Positions 52,568 through 59,755 of a DNA stretch of 64,000 nt are shown here, in pieces. Every line of letters begins with the position of its first letter. Positions within the stretch are counted from its first letter, which is position 1. The translations under genes and the position numbers were made by a program. This stretch comes from Cedecea lapagei (lineage in GTDB: Bacteria > Pseudomonadota > Gammaproteobacteria > Enterobacterales > Enterobacteriaceae). The notes under the pieces are model-generated. The model made no database searches and was not told the DNA's origin. It worked only from the letters and a program-made list of their open reading frames with translations. The stretch spans positions 1,798,001-1,862,000 of the forward strand of contig NZ_LR134201.1 in NCBI RefSeq assembly GCF_900635955.1, written 5' to 3'.

Positions 52568-53629
52568 ATGAAATATTCAGCATTAAGTTTGACCTTCAGC
52601 GCCTTAATACTCGCCCCTTTTACCGGCTATACCTCCCAGGCAGCGGCGGCCAATCCGACGGCCGCTGCGCCTCAGCCCGAGCGTTCTCACCTGACGACGC
52701 TGGCTGAGCAAGGACGCGATCCCGCCGAATTTCCCGCCTACGTCGAAAAATTAAAGCAACAGGCCAGAACAAAAGGCATCAGCAACGCTACGCTGGCAAA
52801 GGCGTTTGCCAACATTCATTTTGTCGATCGGGTTATTAAATCTGACCGCAACCAGCTGGAAAATAAAATTACGCTTGATGACTATTTAAACCGCGTCATC
52901 ACTCCGGAGAAAATAAAACAGGCCCGCCTCCTTGCAAAACAGCACCGGGCTGAACTGGATAAGGTCAGCGCAAAAAGCGGTGTCCAGAGTCGCTATATCG
53001 TCGCTCTGTGGGCCATGGAGAGCAATTTTGGCAAGCTTCAGGGCAAAGAGGATGTGGTCTCTGCGCTGGCGACGCTGGCTTTTGAGGGACGACGCGAGGC
53101 CTTCTTTACCGCTGAGCTGATGGCGGCGCTAAAAATCATTCAGCGAGGGGACGTCAGCGCCGCGCAGATGAAGGGCTCATGGGCGGGGGCGATGGGGCAA
53201 AACCAGTTTATGCCAAGTTCGCTGCTGCGCTACGGCAAAGATGGCGACGGCGACGGGAAAATTGATATCTGGAACAACACCAGCGATGTTTTTGCCTCAA
53301 CGGCAAACTATCTGGCGAGGGAGGGGTGGCAGACCGGCGGTGCCTGGGGCAAAGAGGTCAAGCTGCCTGCCGGCTTTGATGCTTCGCTTTTGGGGACAAG
53401 CCCCGGGCAGGGCAAGCCTGTTGCGCAGTGGAAAAAACTGGGTGTCACCTTGCCCAATGGGTTATCCCTCCCTGTATCGCCACAAAAGGCCTGGCTGGTG
53501 AAGCCAGATGATGGTCTGGAACGTTCGTTCCTGGTTTACAGCAACTTTCGGACCCTGATGCACTGGAACCGTTCGTACTATTTTGCCATCAGCATCGGCA
53601 AGATGGCGGACGCCGTGGCTGTAAAATAA
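52568..53629 (+). CDS. MltB-family lytic murein transglycosylase
   Basis: 353 aa. N-terminal signal peptide (processing near SQAAAA; no lipobox, so likely soluble periplasmic). The transglycosylase domain has the catalytic Glu in ALWAMESNFGKLQG and the family motif GSWAGAMGQNQFMPSS. It cleaves glycan strands to 1,6-anhydro ends. Complete and normal length. It is inserted between ycgL and ycgM relative to E. coli K-12. Confidence 0.9.
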   Translation: MKYSALSLTFSALILAPFTGYTSQAAAANPTAAAPQPERSHLTTLAEQGRDPAEFPAYVEKLKQQARTKGISNATLAKAFANIHFVDRVIKSDRNQLENKITLDDYLNRVITPEKIKQARLLAKQHRAELDKVSAKSGVQSRYIVALWAMESNFGKLQGKEDVVSALATLAFEGRREAFFTAELMAALKIIQRGDVSAAQMKGSWAGAMGQNQFMPSSLLRYGKDGDGDGKIDIWNNTSDVFASTANYLAREGWQTGGAWGKEVKLPAGFDASLLGTSPGQGKPVAQWKKLGVTLPNGLSLPVSPQKAWLVKPDDGLERSFLVYSNFRTLMHWNRSYYFAISIGKMADAVAVK

Positions 53630-53719
53630 GGCATGCCTGGAAACACTTCCCCGGTATTCAGCGCGGATTTTTTTATCTACTATCAATGGCAGTTAACACA
53701 AACGACACAGAGGAAAGGC

Positions 53720-54379
53720 ATGTATCAACATCATAACTGGCAGGGTGCACTGCTGGATTTTCCGGTGAACAAGGTAGTCTGTGTTGGCAGTAACTATGCC
53801 AAACATATTAAAGAGATGGGCAGCGCGACGCCGGACGAGCCGGTCGTGTTTATCAAGCCCGAGAGCGCATTATGCGATATCCGCCAGCCGCTGGCGCTGC
53901 CGCAGGAGTTTGGCTCGGTCCACCATGAAGTGGAGCTGGCGATCCTGATTGGCGCAACCCTTAAGCAGGCCAGCGAAGATCATGTCTTTAAGGCGATTGC
54001 CGGTTACGGCGTTGCGCTGGATCTGACGCTGCGTGACCTGCAGGCAAAACTGAAAAAAGCAGGTCAGCCGTGGGAAAAAGCGAAGGGTTTCGACAACTCC
54101 TGCCCGATCTCCGGGTTTATCCCTGCGGCTCAGTTTACTGACGATCCGCAAAATACGCCCCTTGAGCTGAAGATCAACGGTGAAGTTCGCCAGCAGGGCA
54201 ATACCGAAGAGATGATCCACAAGATCGTGCCGCTGATTGCGTATATGAGCAAATTCTTCACCCTGCGTGCGGGAGACGTGATCCTGACCGGGACTCCCGA
54301 AGGCGTAGGCCCGCTGCACAGCGGCGATGAGCTGGAAGTGAGTTTTGCAGGCCACAGCCTGAGCACGCGCGTTTTATAA
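53720..54379 (+). CDS. ycgM: fumarylacetoacetate hydrolase family protein YcgM
   Basis: 219-aa FAH-family protein, start MYQHHNWQGALLDFP at 53720 with GAGGAAAGGC upstream. Metal ligands H-x-E in VHHEVELAILIG and the acid residues in ALDLTLRDLQAK; LTGTPEGVGPL near the end closes the site. Related to acylpyruvases/oxaloacetate decarboxylases; the substrate in this organism is unknown. Confidence 0.94.
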   Translation: MYQHHNWQGALLDFPVNKVVCVGSNYAKHIKEMGSATPDEPVVFIKPESALCDIRQPLALPQEFGSVHHEVELAILIGATLKQASEDHVFKAIAGYGVALDLTLRDLQAKLKKAGQPWEKAKGFDNSCPISGFIPAAQFTDDPQNTPLELKINGEVRQQGNTEEMIHKIVPLIAYMSKFFTLRAGDVILTGTPEGVGPLHSGDELEVSFAGHSLSTRVL

Positions 54380-54467
54380 ACAATTTGCCGCTTCCGGGCG
54401 GCAAAACTTGCATCCGGGTGTCAGACTGTTTATAAGGTGCAGCTTAATTTTAAATGCAGGAACCGCT

Positions 54468-54914
54468 ATGACTCCCACTCCTTTTTGGCAAAGTAAAACT
54501 CTCGACGAAATGAGCGACGCTGAGTGGGAATCGCTGTGCGACGGCTGCGGCCAGTGCTGCCTGCATAAGCTGATGGACGAAGATACCGACGAGATCTACT
54601 TCACCAACGTCGCGTGTAAGCAGCTTAATATTAAAACCTGTCAGTGTAAGAACTACGCTCGTCGCTTTGAATACGAGCCGGACTGCATCAAGCTCACCCG
54701 CGACAATCTGCCTACCTTTGAGTGGCTGCCGCATACCTGCGCTTATCGTCTGCTTGCCGAAGGCAAACCTCTGCCGGAATGGCACCCGCTGATGACCGGT
54801 TCAAAAGCCGCTATGCACGGTGAACGTATTTCCGTGCGCCATATCGCAGTGAAAGAGTCCGAGGTACGCGACTGGCAGGACCATATCCTCAACAAGCCTG
54901 AGTGGGCTGATTGA
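54468..54914 (+). CDS. ycgN: YkgJ-type cysteine cluster protein YcgN (UPF0260)
   Basis: 148 aa. Cysteine cluster CDGCGQCCLHKLMD plus CKQLNIKTCQCKNY suggests bound metal or an iron-sulfur centre. Start ATG 54468 by homology and SD GCAGGAA; the longer frame from 54408 is not conserved. Last gene in E. coli order: the island begins 26 bp after its stop. Confidence 0.92.
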   Translation: MTPTPFWQSKTLDEMSDAEWESLCDGCGQCCLHKLMDEDTDEIYFTNVACKQLNIKTCQCKNYARRFEYEPDCIKLTRDNLPTFEWLPHTCAYRLLAEGKPLPEWHPLMTGSKAAMHGERISVRHIAVKESEVRDWQDHILNKPEWAD

Positions 54915-54940
54915 ATTATTGATTTGAAAGGATATTTGTA

Positions 54941-56224
54941 CTATTGGTTTTGTGCTTGGGGCATCATTGGGACATCTTCACTGAAATTAGCATTCAATAT
55001 GCTCATCTGATCCCCGTTGTTGTCACTCATCCATTTCCCGTAAACGTTGTAAACCATCTGTGCCGAAGTGTGCCCCATTTGCGCCGCTATAAAGTTCGGG
55101 TTTGCTCCCGCACTCAATGCCCAGCATGCAAATGTGTGTCTTGACTCGTAGGCTTTTCGATGTCGTATTCCAGATCTCTTAAGCATCAAGTTCCACGTTG
55201 CGCCGAACGAACCTGGTGCATACCAATCCCCTCCAATTCCATTTCTCGCCGTCAACTTCGGAACAAAGACAAAGGTACATTCATCTGTGCGCGTTCTGCC
55301 AAACTCGCGCAGGTGAACCTTTATCTCATGCTGCCTTCCCATCCTTGTAAATGCCATCTGGCTCTTTATCGCCGCAATGGCTGGTTGAGTAAGAAGTATT
55401 GTCCTGTTTCCTGATTCAGTTTTAGGTGGCGTAAAGTGATCCTTAATCGCTATATTCCTTCTGACGGCTATCGTCCAGTTTCTGGTGTCTATGTCCTCCC
55501 ATGCCAGGGCACAAATCTCCCCATGCCTCATGCCTGTATTGATGGCAAGAATCCACAGATTTTTTATTTGCTCTGCTGGCGCGGCATCAAGAAGCCTACG
55601 GTATTCCTCTCTGGAAAGCGGGTCAGGGTCTGACCTTGACTTGCGAAGTGGGTCGATGCCAACAAATGGCGATTTTTCGATGTACCCGTTATTTACAGCA
55701 AACTCCAGCATGCCGGAAAGGCACGTTAGATAAACGTTAACCGTCCTGACAGTCCGGCCTTTTTTGGCTGCCCTGTTAGCCTGGAACTTTCCGTTAATCT
55801 GGTAACCGGTCAGCAATTCCTTCCTGATTGTCAGTATGTCCTCATGGGTGATCGACTCTAACAACCGATCGCTGCCAAGCATCTCCAGGCATATCTTTAT
55901 GTATGACTGATACCGCCGAAAGGCATTCTCTGTGATTTCCATCCTCTTCAGCTCAAGCCACCGCGATGCTAATGTGGAAAGTGTGATGCCTTGTTGTTTA
56001 AGGCCAAACTTTCTTAGGTTGGGTGATTGTGGGAACTGAGCTGCGTAGTTGAATGTTCCCGTCTTGATGGCAAAGCCAATTGACGCTCGCAATTCCCCGG
56101 CTATCTTCCTGTTCTTTGGCGTATCCTCTACACCAAGAGACTCCCTGACTCTTTTGCCTTTGTAGATGAACCACAGGCGCAAAGTACCCCCATGATTCTC
56201 CACACCTGTTGGATATTTAGACAT
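54941..56224 (-). CDS. int: phage-type tyrosine integrase
   Basis: 427-aa lambda-like integrase. The N-terminal arm-binding domain (1-70, with LWFIYKGKRVRESL) is followed by a SAM-like core-binding domain (about 80-170) and the catalytic domain. Catalytic residues: Arg in NTGMRHGEICALAWEDID, H-x-x-R in YESRHTFACWAL, His in MGHTSAQMVYNVYGKW with the nucleophile Tyr following. It lies 26 bp from the end of ycgN, reading towards it, so the attachment site is expected at the 3' end of ycgN or the spacer. Complete frame. Confidence 0.92.
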   Translation of the reverse strand: MSKYPTGVENHGGTLRLWFIYKGKRVRESLGVEDTPKNRKIAGELRASIGFAIKTGTFNYAAQFPQSPNLRKFGLKQQGITLSTLASRWLELKRMEITENAFRRYQSYIKICLEMLGSDRLLESITHEDILTIRKELLTGYQINGKFQANRAAKKGRTVRTVNVYLTCLSGMLEFAVNNGYIEKSPFVGIDPLRKSRSDPDPLSREEYRRLLDAAPAEQIKNLWILAINTGMRHGEICALAWEDIDTRNWTIAVRRNIAIKDHFTPPKTESGNRTILLTQPAIAAIKSQMAFTRMGRQHEIKVHLREFGRTRTDECTFVFVPKLTARNGIGGDWYAPGSFGATWNLMLKRSGIRHRKAYESRHTFACWALSAGANPNFIAAQMGHTSAQMVYNVYGKWMSDNNGDQMSILNANFSEDVPMMPQAQNQ

Positions 56225-56257
56225 TTATGATTCCTCTTTGTTGAAAGGAGGGGGTAT

Positions 56258-56506
56258 TTAAGCAGATTTCTTGCGCGGGATCGCCGGTCGTTGCCTCTCA
56301 ACCCAATTGTCTACTTCATGCCGGTTATACATGATCGGGCTGTTATCCAGTGGATTGCAGTCCCCTGTGTAGTGACGGTACTCTTTTCCTTCAAGCCATG
56401 ACTTTTCCCTTGCAGCCTTAATGGCGTTCTTTGACAAGCCAGTGATAGCCATTAGCACTTCTACGGTTACCCACTTATTAGGCACCAGTTGAATCACTTC
56501 ACTCAT
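56258..56506 (-). CDS. xis: excisionase family protein
   Basis: 82-aa small DNA-binding protein directly upstream of the integrase. MerR-like winged helix with VTVEVLMAITGLSKNAIKAA and a C-terminal basic tail (RPAIPRKKSA). The ATG at 56506 has GGGAGGAAG before it; the frame extending to 56554 is not needed. It should direct the integrase towards excision. Confidence 0.85.
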   Translation of the reverse strand: MSEVIQLVPNKWVTVEVLMAITGLSKNAIKAAREKSWLEGKEYRHYTGDCNPLDNSPIMYNRHEVDNWVERQRPAIPRKKSA

Positions 56507-56583
56507 AACTTCCTCCCAATAAAAAACCGGCTCAGTGGCCGGCGTTATTCGCATAAAAATAAACCCGCCGTAGCGGGTCGTTA

Positions 56584-56913
56584 TCAGACTATCTCAGGTT
56601 CATCAGACGCTCTGTTTATCCAGTGCGTCACGACGCCTTGAACATTAACATCGTTGAGGGCTTCACCTTCAATGGCTTCTCCGTCCTGAGTGATGAGCGC
56701 CGGGCCCATCAATCGAGCAAACCCGACCTTTCCGCAGAACTCAATGAGCACATGGTCACCCTGAACGGGTCGGCGAGAGACGCGAATCACTGCGTAGCCA
56801 TCATCGGTCTCTGCGAGTCGGCAGTTAGCATCGAAGTTAACAATCACATCAATGGTCAGTCGAGAGGCCACATAATCGGCAGCGGGATTCCCATATGAAC
56901 TCATTCTGCCCAT
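56584..56913 (-). CDS. UmuD/LexA-like phage protein without the peptidase serine
   Basis: 109 aa. YGNPAADYVASRLTIDVIVN is like the start of UmuD-type (S24 fold) domains (PSPAADYVEQRL), and the rest follows the same beta-rich pattern to the ending VQGVVTHWINR. The G-D-S-M motif with the nucleophile Ser is missing, and no clear catalytic Lys is seen, so self-cleavage is unlikely. A perfect LexA box lies 95 bp upstream, so expression on DNA damage is probable. The role could be to modulate UmuD or a repressor (inference); I cannot assign more. Confidence 0.55.
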   Translation of the reverse strand: MGRMSSYGNPAADYVASRLTIDVIVNFDANCRLAETDDGYAVIRVSRRPVQGDHVLIEFCGKVGFARLMGPALITQDGEAIEGEALNDVNVQGVVTHWINRASDEPEIV

Positions 56914-57007
56914 ATCTTGTCAGTCCTAGAGAAAATAAAGCTGTTTTGGGTTATAGAAGCAGCGCTGTAGCGAGTCTTGTGCATGATTGATCATCACATA
57001 AATTTAA

Positions 57008-57023
57008 CTGTGTTTATGTACAG
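57008..57023. promoter_or_regulatory. LexA (SOS) box in the island
   Basis: CTGTGTTTATGTACAG is a perfect CTGT-N8-ACAG LexA box with favourable flanks (AA before, TA after). It can control the UmuD-like gene to the left and the aborted 13-codon ORF to the right. Confidence 0.75.
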
Positions 57024-57355
57024 TATTTAGGATTTTAGACATGGATCAAGAAGTTTTTCTGAGAGCAGCCCAAACGCGTTGAAGTTCGGAGGAATTTAGT
57101 GGACGGGGTTAGAAAAAGGTGGGGTTCTTTTCTGAATGTTTGTTTGAGTTTCAGAGAAGCCTGCGTTCACTCTTCGGACACAAAATGAATAAACCGAACT
57201 ATGAAAGATCAGCAACTCAAATGATTAAACATTGCCCATTGAAACAGACTAGTACTTGCATAACCCGAGCAGAGTGAAAACCTCCTCCGATTTCTTCACA
57301 GTGATACTATGAAAGGTATAGAGAATCTTGCTCCCCCGCTTGTCACTCGACTTTA

Positions 57356-57429
57356 AGCGTTCTTGTTAACTCACTTCAAGAACGCTGTGCTTACAGTACT
57401 GCTGCTGTATTCCTTCCGGTCAGTTACGG
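57356..57429. repeat. left copy of an imperfect repeat flanking the defence cassette
   Basis: Contains hairpin AGCGTTCTTG / CAAGAACGCT (11-nt loop), then GCTGTGCTTACAG, then CTGTATTC...GTTACGG. The same order, TTGTT, GCTGTGCTTGCAG, CTGTACTTACGGTTA, returns 4.36 kb to the right at 61725-61787 in the same orientation. Confidence 0.45.
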
Positions 57430-57485
57430 TGTCCAGAGTACTTAATGAGCAGTAAAACGACTTGATTTGCTTTTGTGTGATTTTT

Positions 57486-57509
57486 TAGATAATTTAGCTA
57501 AATTATCTA
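57486..57509. promoter_or_regulatory. 24-bp perfect palindrome before the HTH-like gene
   Basis: Arm TAGATAATTTAG followed directly by its exact reverse complement, 12 + 12 bp without a spacer. It is 22 bp before the start of the HTH-like gene, overlapping the probable promoter. It is a candidate operator for autorepression by that protein. Confidence 0.6.
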
Positions 57510-57531
57510 GTGACATATATTGTAAAGGCTA

Positions 57532-57774
57532 ATGATGAACGAAATTGAGATCTATACGCGTATTAAGCAAGTCTTGGACGACGCACCTCGCAATCAATAT
57601 ACCGTTGAGATGCACCTACAAATGATCAAATATGCTGATGAGCTGAATAGCATCACGTCAAAAGAGTTTTGTGAAGGGGTTGGTTTACGAAGTAGCTTTG
57701 GTACGGAGTTCAGTAAAATGCGCAACTTAACCCAGCGCTTGAAAGCTGCAGGACTTGATACTGCCAAGCTTTAA
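57532..57774 (+). CDS. HTH-like small regulatory protein (controller of the defence cassette)
   Basis: 80 aa (79 from the second ATG). It is a helical protein with YTVEMHLQMIKYADELNSITSKEFCEGVGLRSSFGTEFSKM resembling a helix-turn-helix, and an Arg/Lys-rich end. I recognise the type as the small 'HTH-like' proteins that precede type I restriction genes and other defence genes in enterobacteria. The SD is AAGG. A 24-bp perfect palindrome overlaps its promoter. The hsdM-like remnant and Gabija genes follow on the same strand 58 bp later. Role as transcriptional controller is inferred. Confidence 0.65.
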   Translation: MMNEIEIYTRIKQVLDDAPRNQYTVEMHLQMIKYADELNSITSKEFCEGVGLRSSFGTEFSKMRNLTQRLKAAGLDTAKL

Positions 57775-57832
57775 CTATTTATATAAAAATATATCAAACT
57801 CAGGCTAGTCTCTGGCACAGTAAGGAATAATA

Positions 57833-57934
57833 ATGATCATTAAAAAAAACGAACTTTACACCTCTCTCTGGAGTACTATCGATGAGTTGCTAGTTTGGAC
57901 AATTTCTATTAATTCACAGGAGGGTGCCATATGA
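57833..57934 (+). pseudogene. remnant of a type I restriction hsdM gene, now a leader ORF
   Basis: ATG with SD AAGGA six bases upstream. The first 18-19 codons read MIIKKNELYTSLWSTIDEL, closely the N-terminus of HsdM subunits (typically MSIIKKNELYSSLW..CDEL, then RGGMDASQYKD). After that the frame turns into unrelated LVWTISINSQEGAI and stops, overlapping the gajA ATG by four bases. The junction near 57890 marks where gajA was joined behind an hsdM start. It could still be translated and couple ribosomes into gajA. Confidence 0.6.
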
Positions 57935-59754
57935 GTATCCAAATAGATATTGTTCGTATCAGCGGCTTTCGTGGCATATCTAATATCGAAATATCCTTGC
58001 CGAGAGTTACCGTATTACTTGGGCAAAATAATGCAGGTAAGACATCGATTATAAAAGCTGTACAGCTAGCAATTGGGGACTACTCGCGCTACTTAGCTGA
58101 CGAAGATTTTCATATAGGAGAGGATGAAAAACGCCAAGAAATAATCACAGTCGATATTCGGTTTATAGCTGTTGATAATGATACGAGAGCGAGAGAATTT
58201 TCAGAAAATTGGCAACAGGCATTTGGTGATAAAATTCAGTCAGAGCCTGATGGGAAGCAATTCGTAGTGTTACGAACTGTTGCAAAACCAGATCGAGTAA
58301 AGGGCGGCTATACAGTTGATCGGTTTCATTTAGATATGTGGCCAGAACTTAGCGAGTGGCAAGATGCCCGGGTTATCAACAAAAACAGATTGGGTAAACG
58401 ACTGGAGGCTGTACCGTTCATTTCGATTGATGCTCAAAGAGACATACATAATGAACTGAAAGAAAAATCATCTTTCGTTGGTCGTGTTCTATCTAGTGTT
58501 GAGTATAACGATAAAGATGTTGCTGAACTGGAGCGGATGGTGGCCGAAGTTAATAAAGAGGCCATCGACAAAAGCGAACCTCTTAAGCGATTAAAGACTC
58601 ATCTGGATAGTATGAATCAATCATTTGAAGGTTCAGGAAAAACAGAGCTTAGCCCGTTTCCAAAAAAAATTCGCGATCTGTCAAAGCGTTTTAGTGTGAA
58701 TTTCGGTGAATCTGATAAAAGCTCATTTTCTATGGAATACCATGGTATGGGTACTCGCAGTTGGGCATCCATGTTGACAGTAAAAGCCTTTACTGAGTTG
58801 TTGGCCAAAAATCACGAAGAGGAAGTCGAACCATTTTTCCCAATTATGGCCGCCGAGGAACCAGAAGCACATCTTCATCCAAATGCGCAAAGAACATTAT
58901 ACAGACAACTTATAGATGTTCCTGGCCAAGTGATTATTAGTACTCACTCGCCATATATTGCTGGGTTGGCTGAGTTACATGAAGTTAGATATTTGAGCAA
59001 ACCAGATAATTCTGTTCAGATAAGTCAGCTTAGAAATACATTTGAAGATGACGATCTGAGAAAATTGAAAAGAGAAGTGGTTCACTCCCGTGGCGAGCTC
59101 TTATTTTCCAAAGCGATAGTCCTCTCAGAAGGTGAAACTGAAGAGCAAGCCCTACCTGAGCTTTTTGAAGCCTATACTGGAAAACATCCTTTCTCACTCG
59201 GAGTAAATTTTGTGGGCGTCAATGGTTCCGGTGCAAAATACCGTCCTTTTCTTATTTTAGCGAAAGATCTAAATATTCCAGTATTTATATTTAGCGACGG
59301 TGAAGAACAAACAATTAAAGAGCTCAAGAAAAATTATGAAAAAATATTCGGAGCTACTGATATCGAAAAGGCAGATAACATCACCATACTTGAAGGGACA
59401 GATTTCGAAGGTTACCTATTAAGCCAAGGATTTAATGAACTGATAGAAAAAACCATCTGTGAAGTTGCTGGTGAGGGTAAAATTGATAACTGGATCAAGA
59501 AACGAAATGGCACGCCTTTGAAACCGACAAAATCCGATAAGCCTGCCTGCGAAACGTGTAAGCAGCCTATTTTTGAATCAGAACTTAGAGATTATAATGG
59601 GGCGGATGGTCGTATTCGAGCGATACTCGAAATCATTGACTTAAACAAGCCACTTTATGCAAAAGCAATTACAGACAATCTAATTAAATTGCCAGCTGAG
59701 AGTTTCCCAACTAAGATTATCGAATTATTCGAAAAAATTAAATCTGGAGTATGA
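57931..59754 (+). CDS. gajA: Gabija endonuclease GajA (OLD family)
   Basis: 607 aa. N-terminal ABC-type ATPase: Walker A GQNNAGKTS (31-39), signature-like GMGTRSWASML, Walker B PIMAAEEPEAHLHP (304-317) and switch His H339 in ISTHSPY. C-terminal TOPRIM nuclease: E400-G-E-T-E404 and SDGEE with D456. A C-x2-C pair (540/543) lies near the end. Known GajA proteins are sequence-specific DNA nickases held off by ATP and released when phage activity lowers nucleotides. The SD AGGAGG is strong. It stops 1 bp before gajB. Slightly longer than the Bacillus prototype (578 aa). Confidence 0.9.
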   Translation: MSIQIDIVRISGFRGISNIEISLPRVTVLLGQNNAGKTSIIKAVQLAIGDYSRYLADEDFHIGEDEKRQEIITVDIRFIAVDNDTRAREFSENWQQAFGDKIQSEPDGKQFVVLRTVAKPDRVKGGYTVDRFHLDMWPELSEWQDARVINKNRLGKRLEAVPFISIDAQRDIHNELKEKSSFVGRVLSSVEYNDKDVAELERMVAEVNKEAIDKSEPLKRLKTHLDSMNQSFEGSGKTELSPFPKKIRDLSKRFSVNFGESDKSSFSMEYHGMGTRSWASMLTVKAFTELLAKNHEEEVEPFFPIMAAEEPEAHLHPNAQRTLYRQLIDVPGQVIISTHSPYIAGLAELHEVRYLSKPDNSVQISQLRNTFEDDDLRKLKREVVHSRGELLFSKAIVLSEGETEEQALPELFEAYTGKHPFSLGVNFVGVNGSGAKYRPFLILAKDLNIPVFIFSDGEEQTIKELKKNYEKIFGATDIEKADNITILEGTDFEGYLLSQGFNELIEKTICEVAGEGKIDNWIKKRNGTPLKPTKSDKPACETCKQPIFESELRDYNGADGRIRAILEIIDLNKPLYAKAITDNLIKLPAESFPTKIIELFEKIKSGV

Positions 59755-59755
59755 T

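Larger units (their letters stand above)
56914..57531. other. gene-free segment between the UmuD-like gene and the defence cassette
   Basis: About 600 bp with no supportable gene. It holds a LexA box, a 13-codon ORF from 57041 that may be the start of a lost gene, a hairpin repeat at 57356-57429 and the operator palindrome at 57486-57509. The composition changes from phage-like to AT-rich within it, so a recombination border is likely here. Confidence 0.6.

Noticed and set aside
57187..57276. 29-codon ORF (MNKPNYERS...) in the island spacer
   Set aside because: No SD, no recognised relative, and common by chance in AT-rich DNA.
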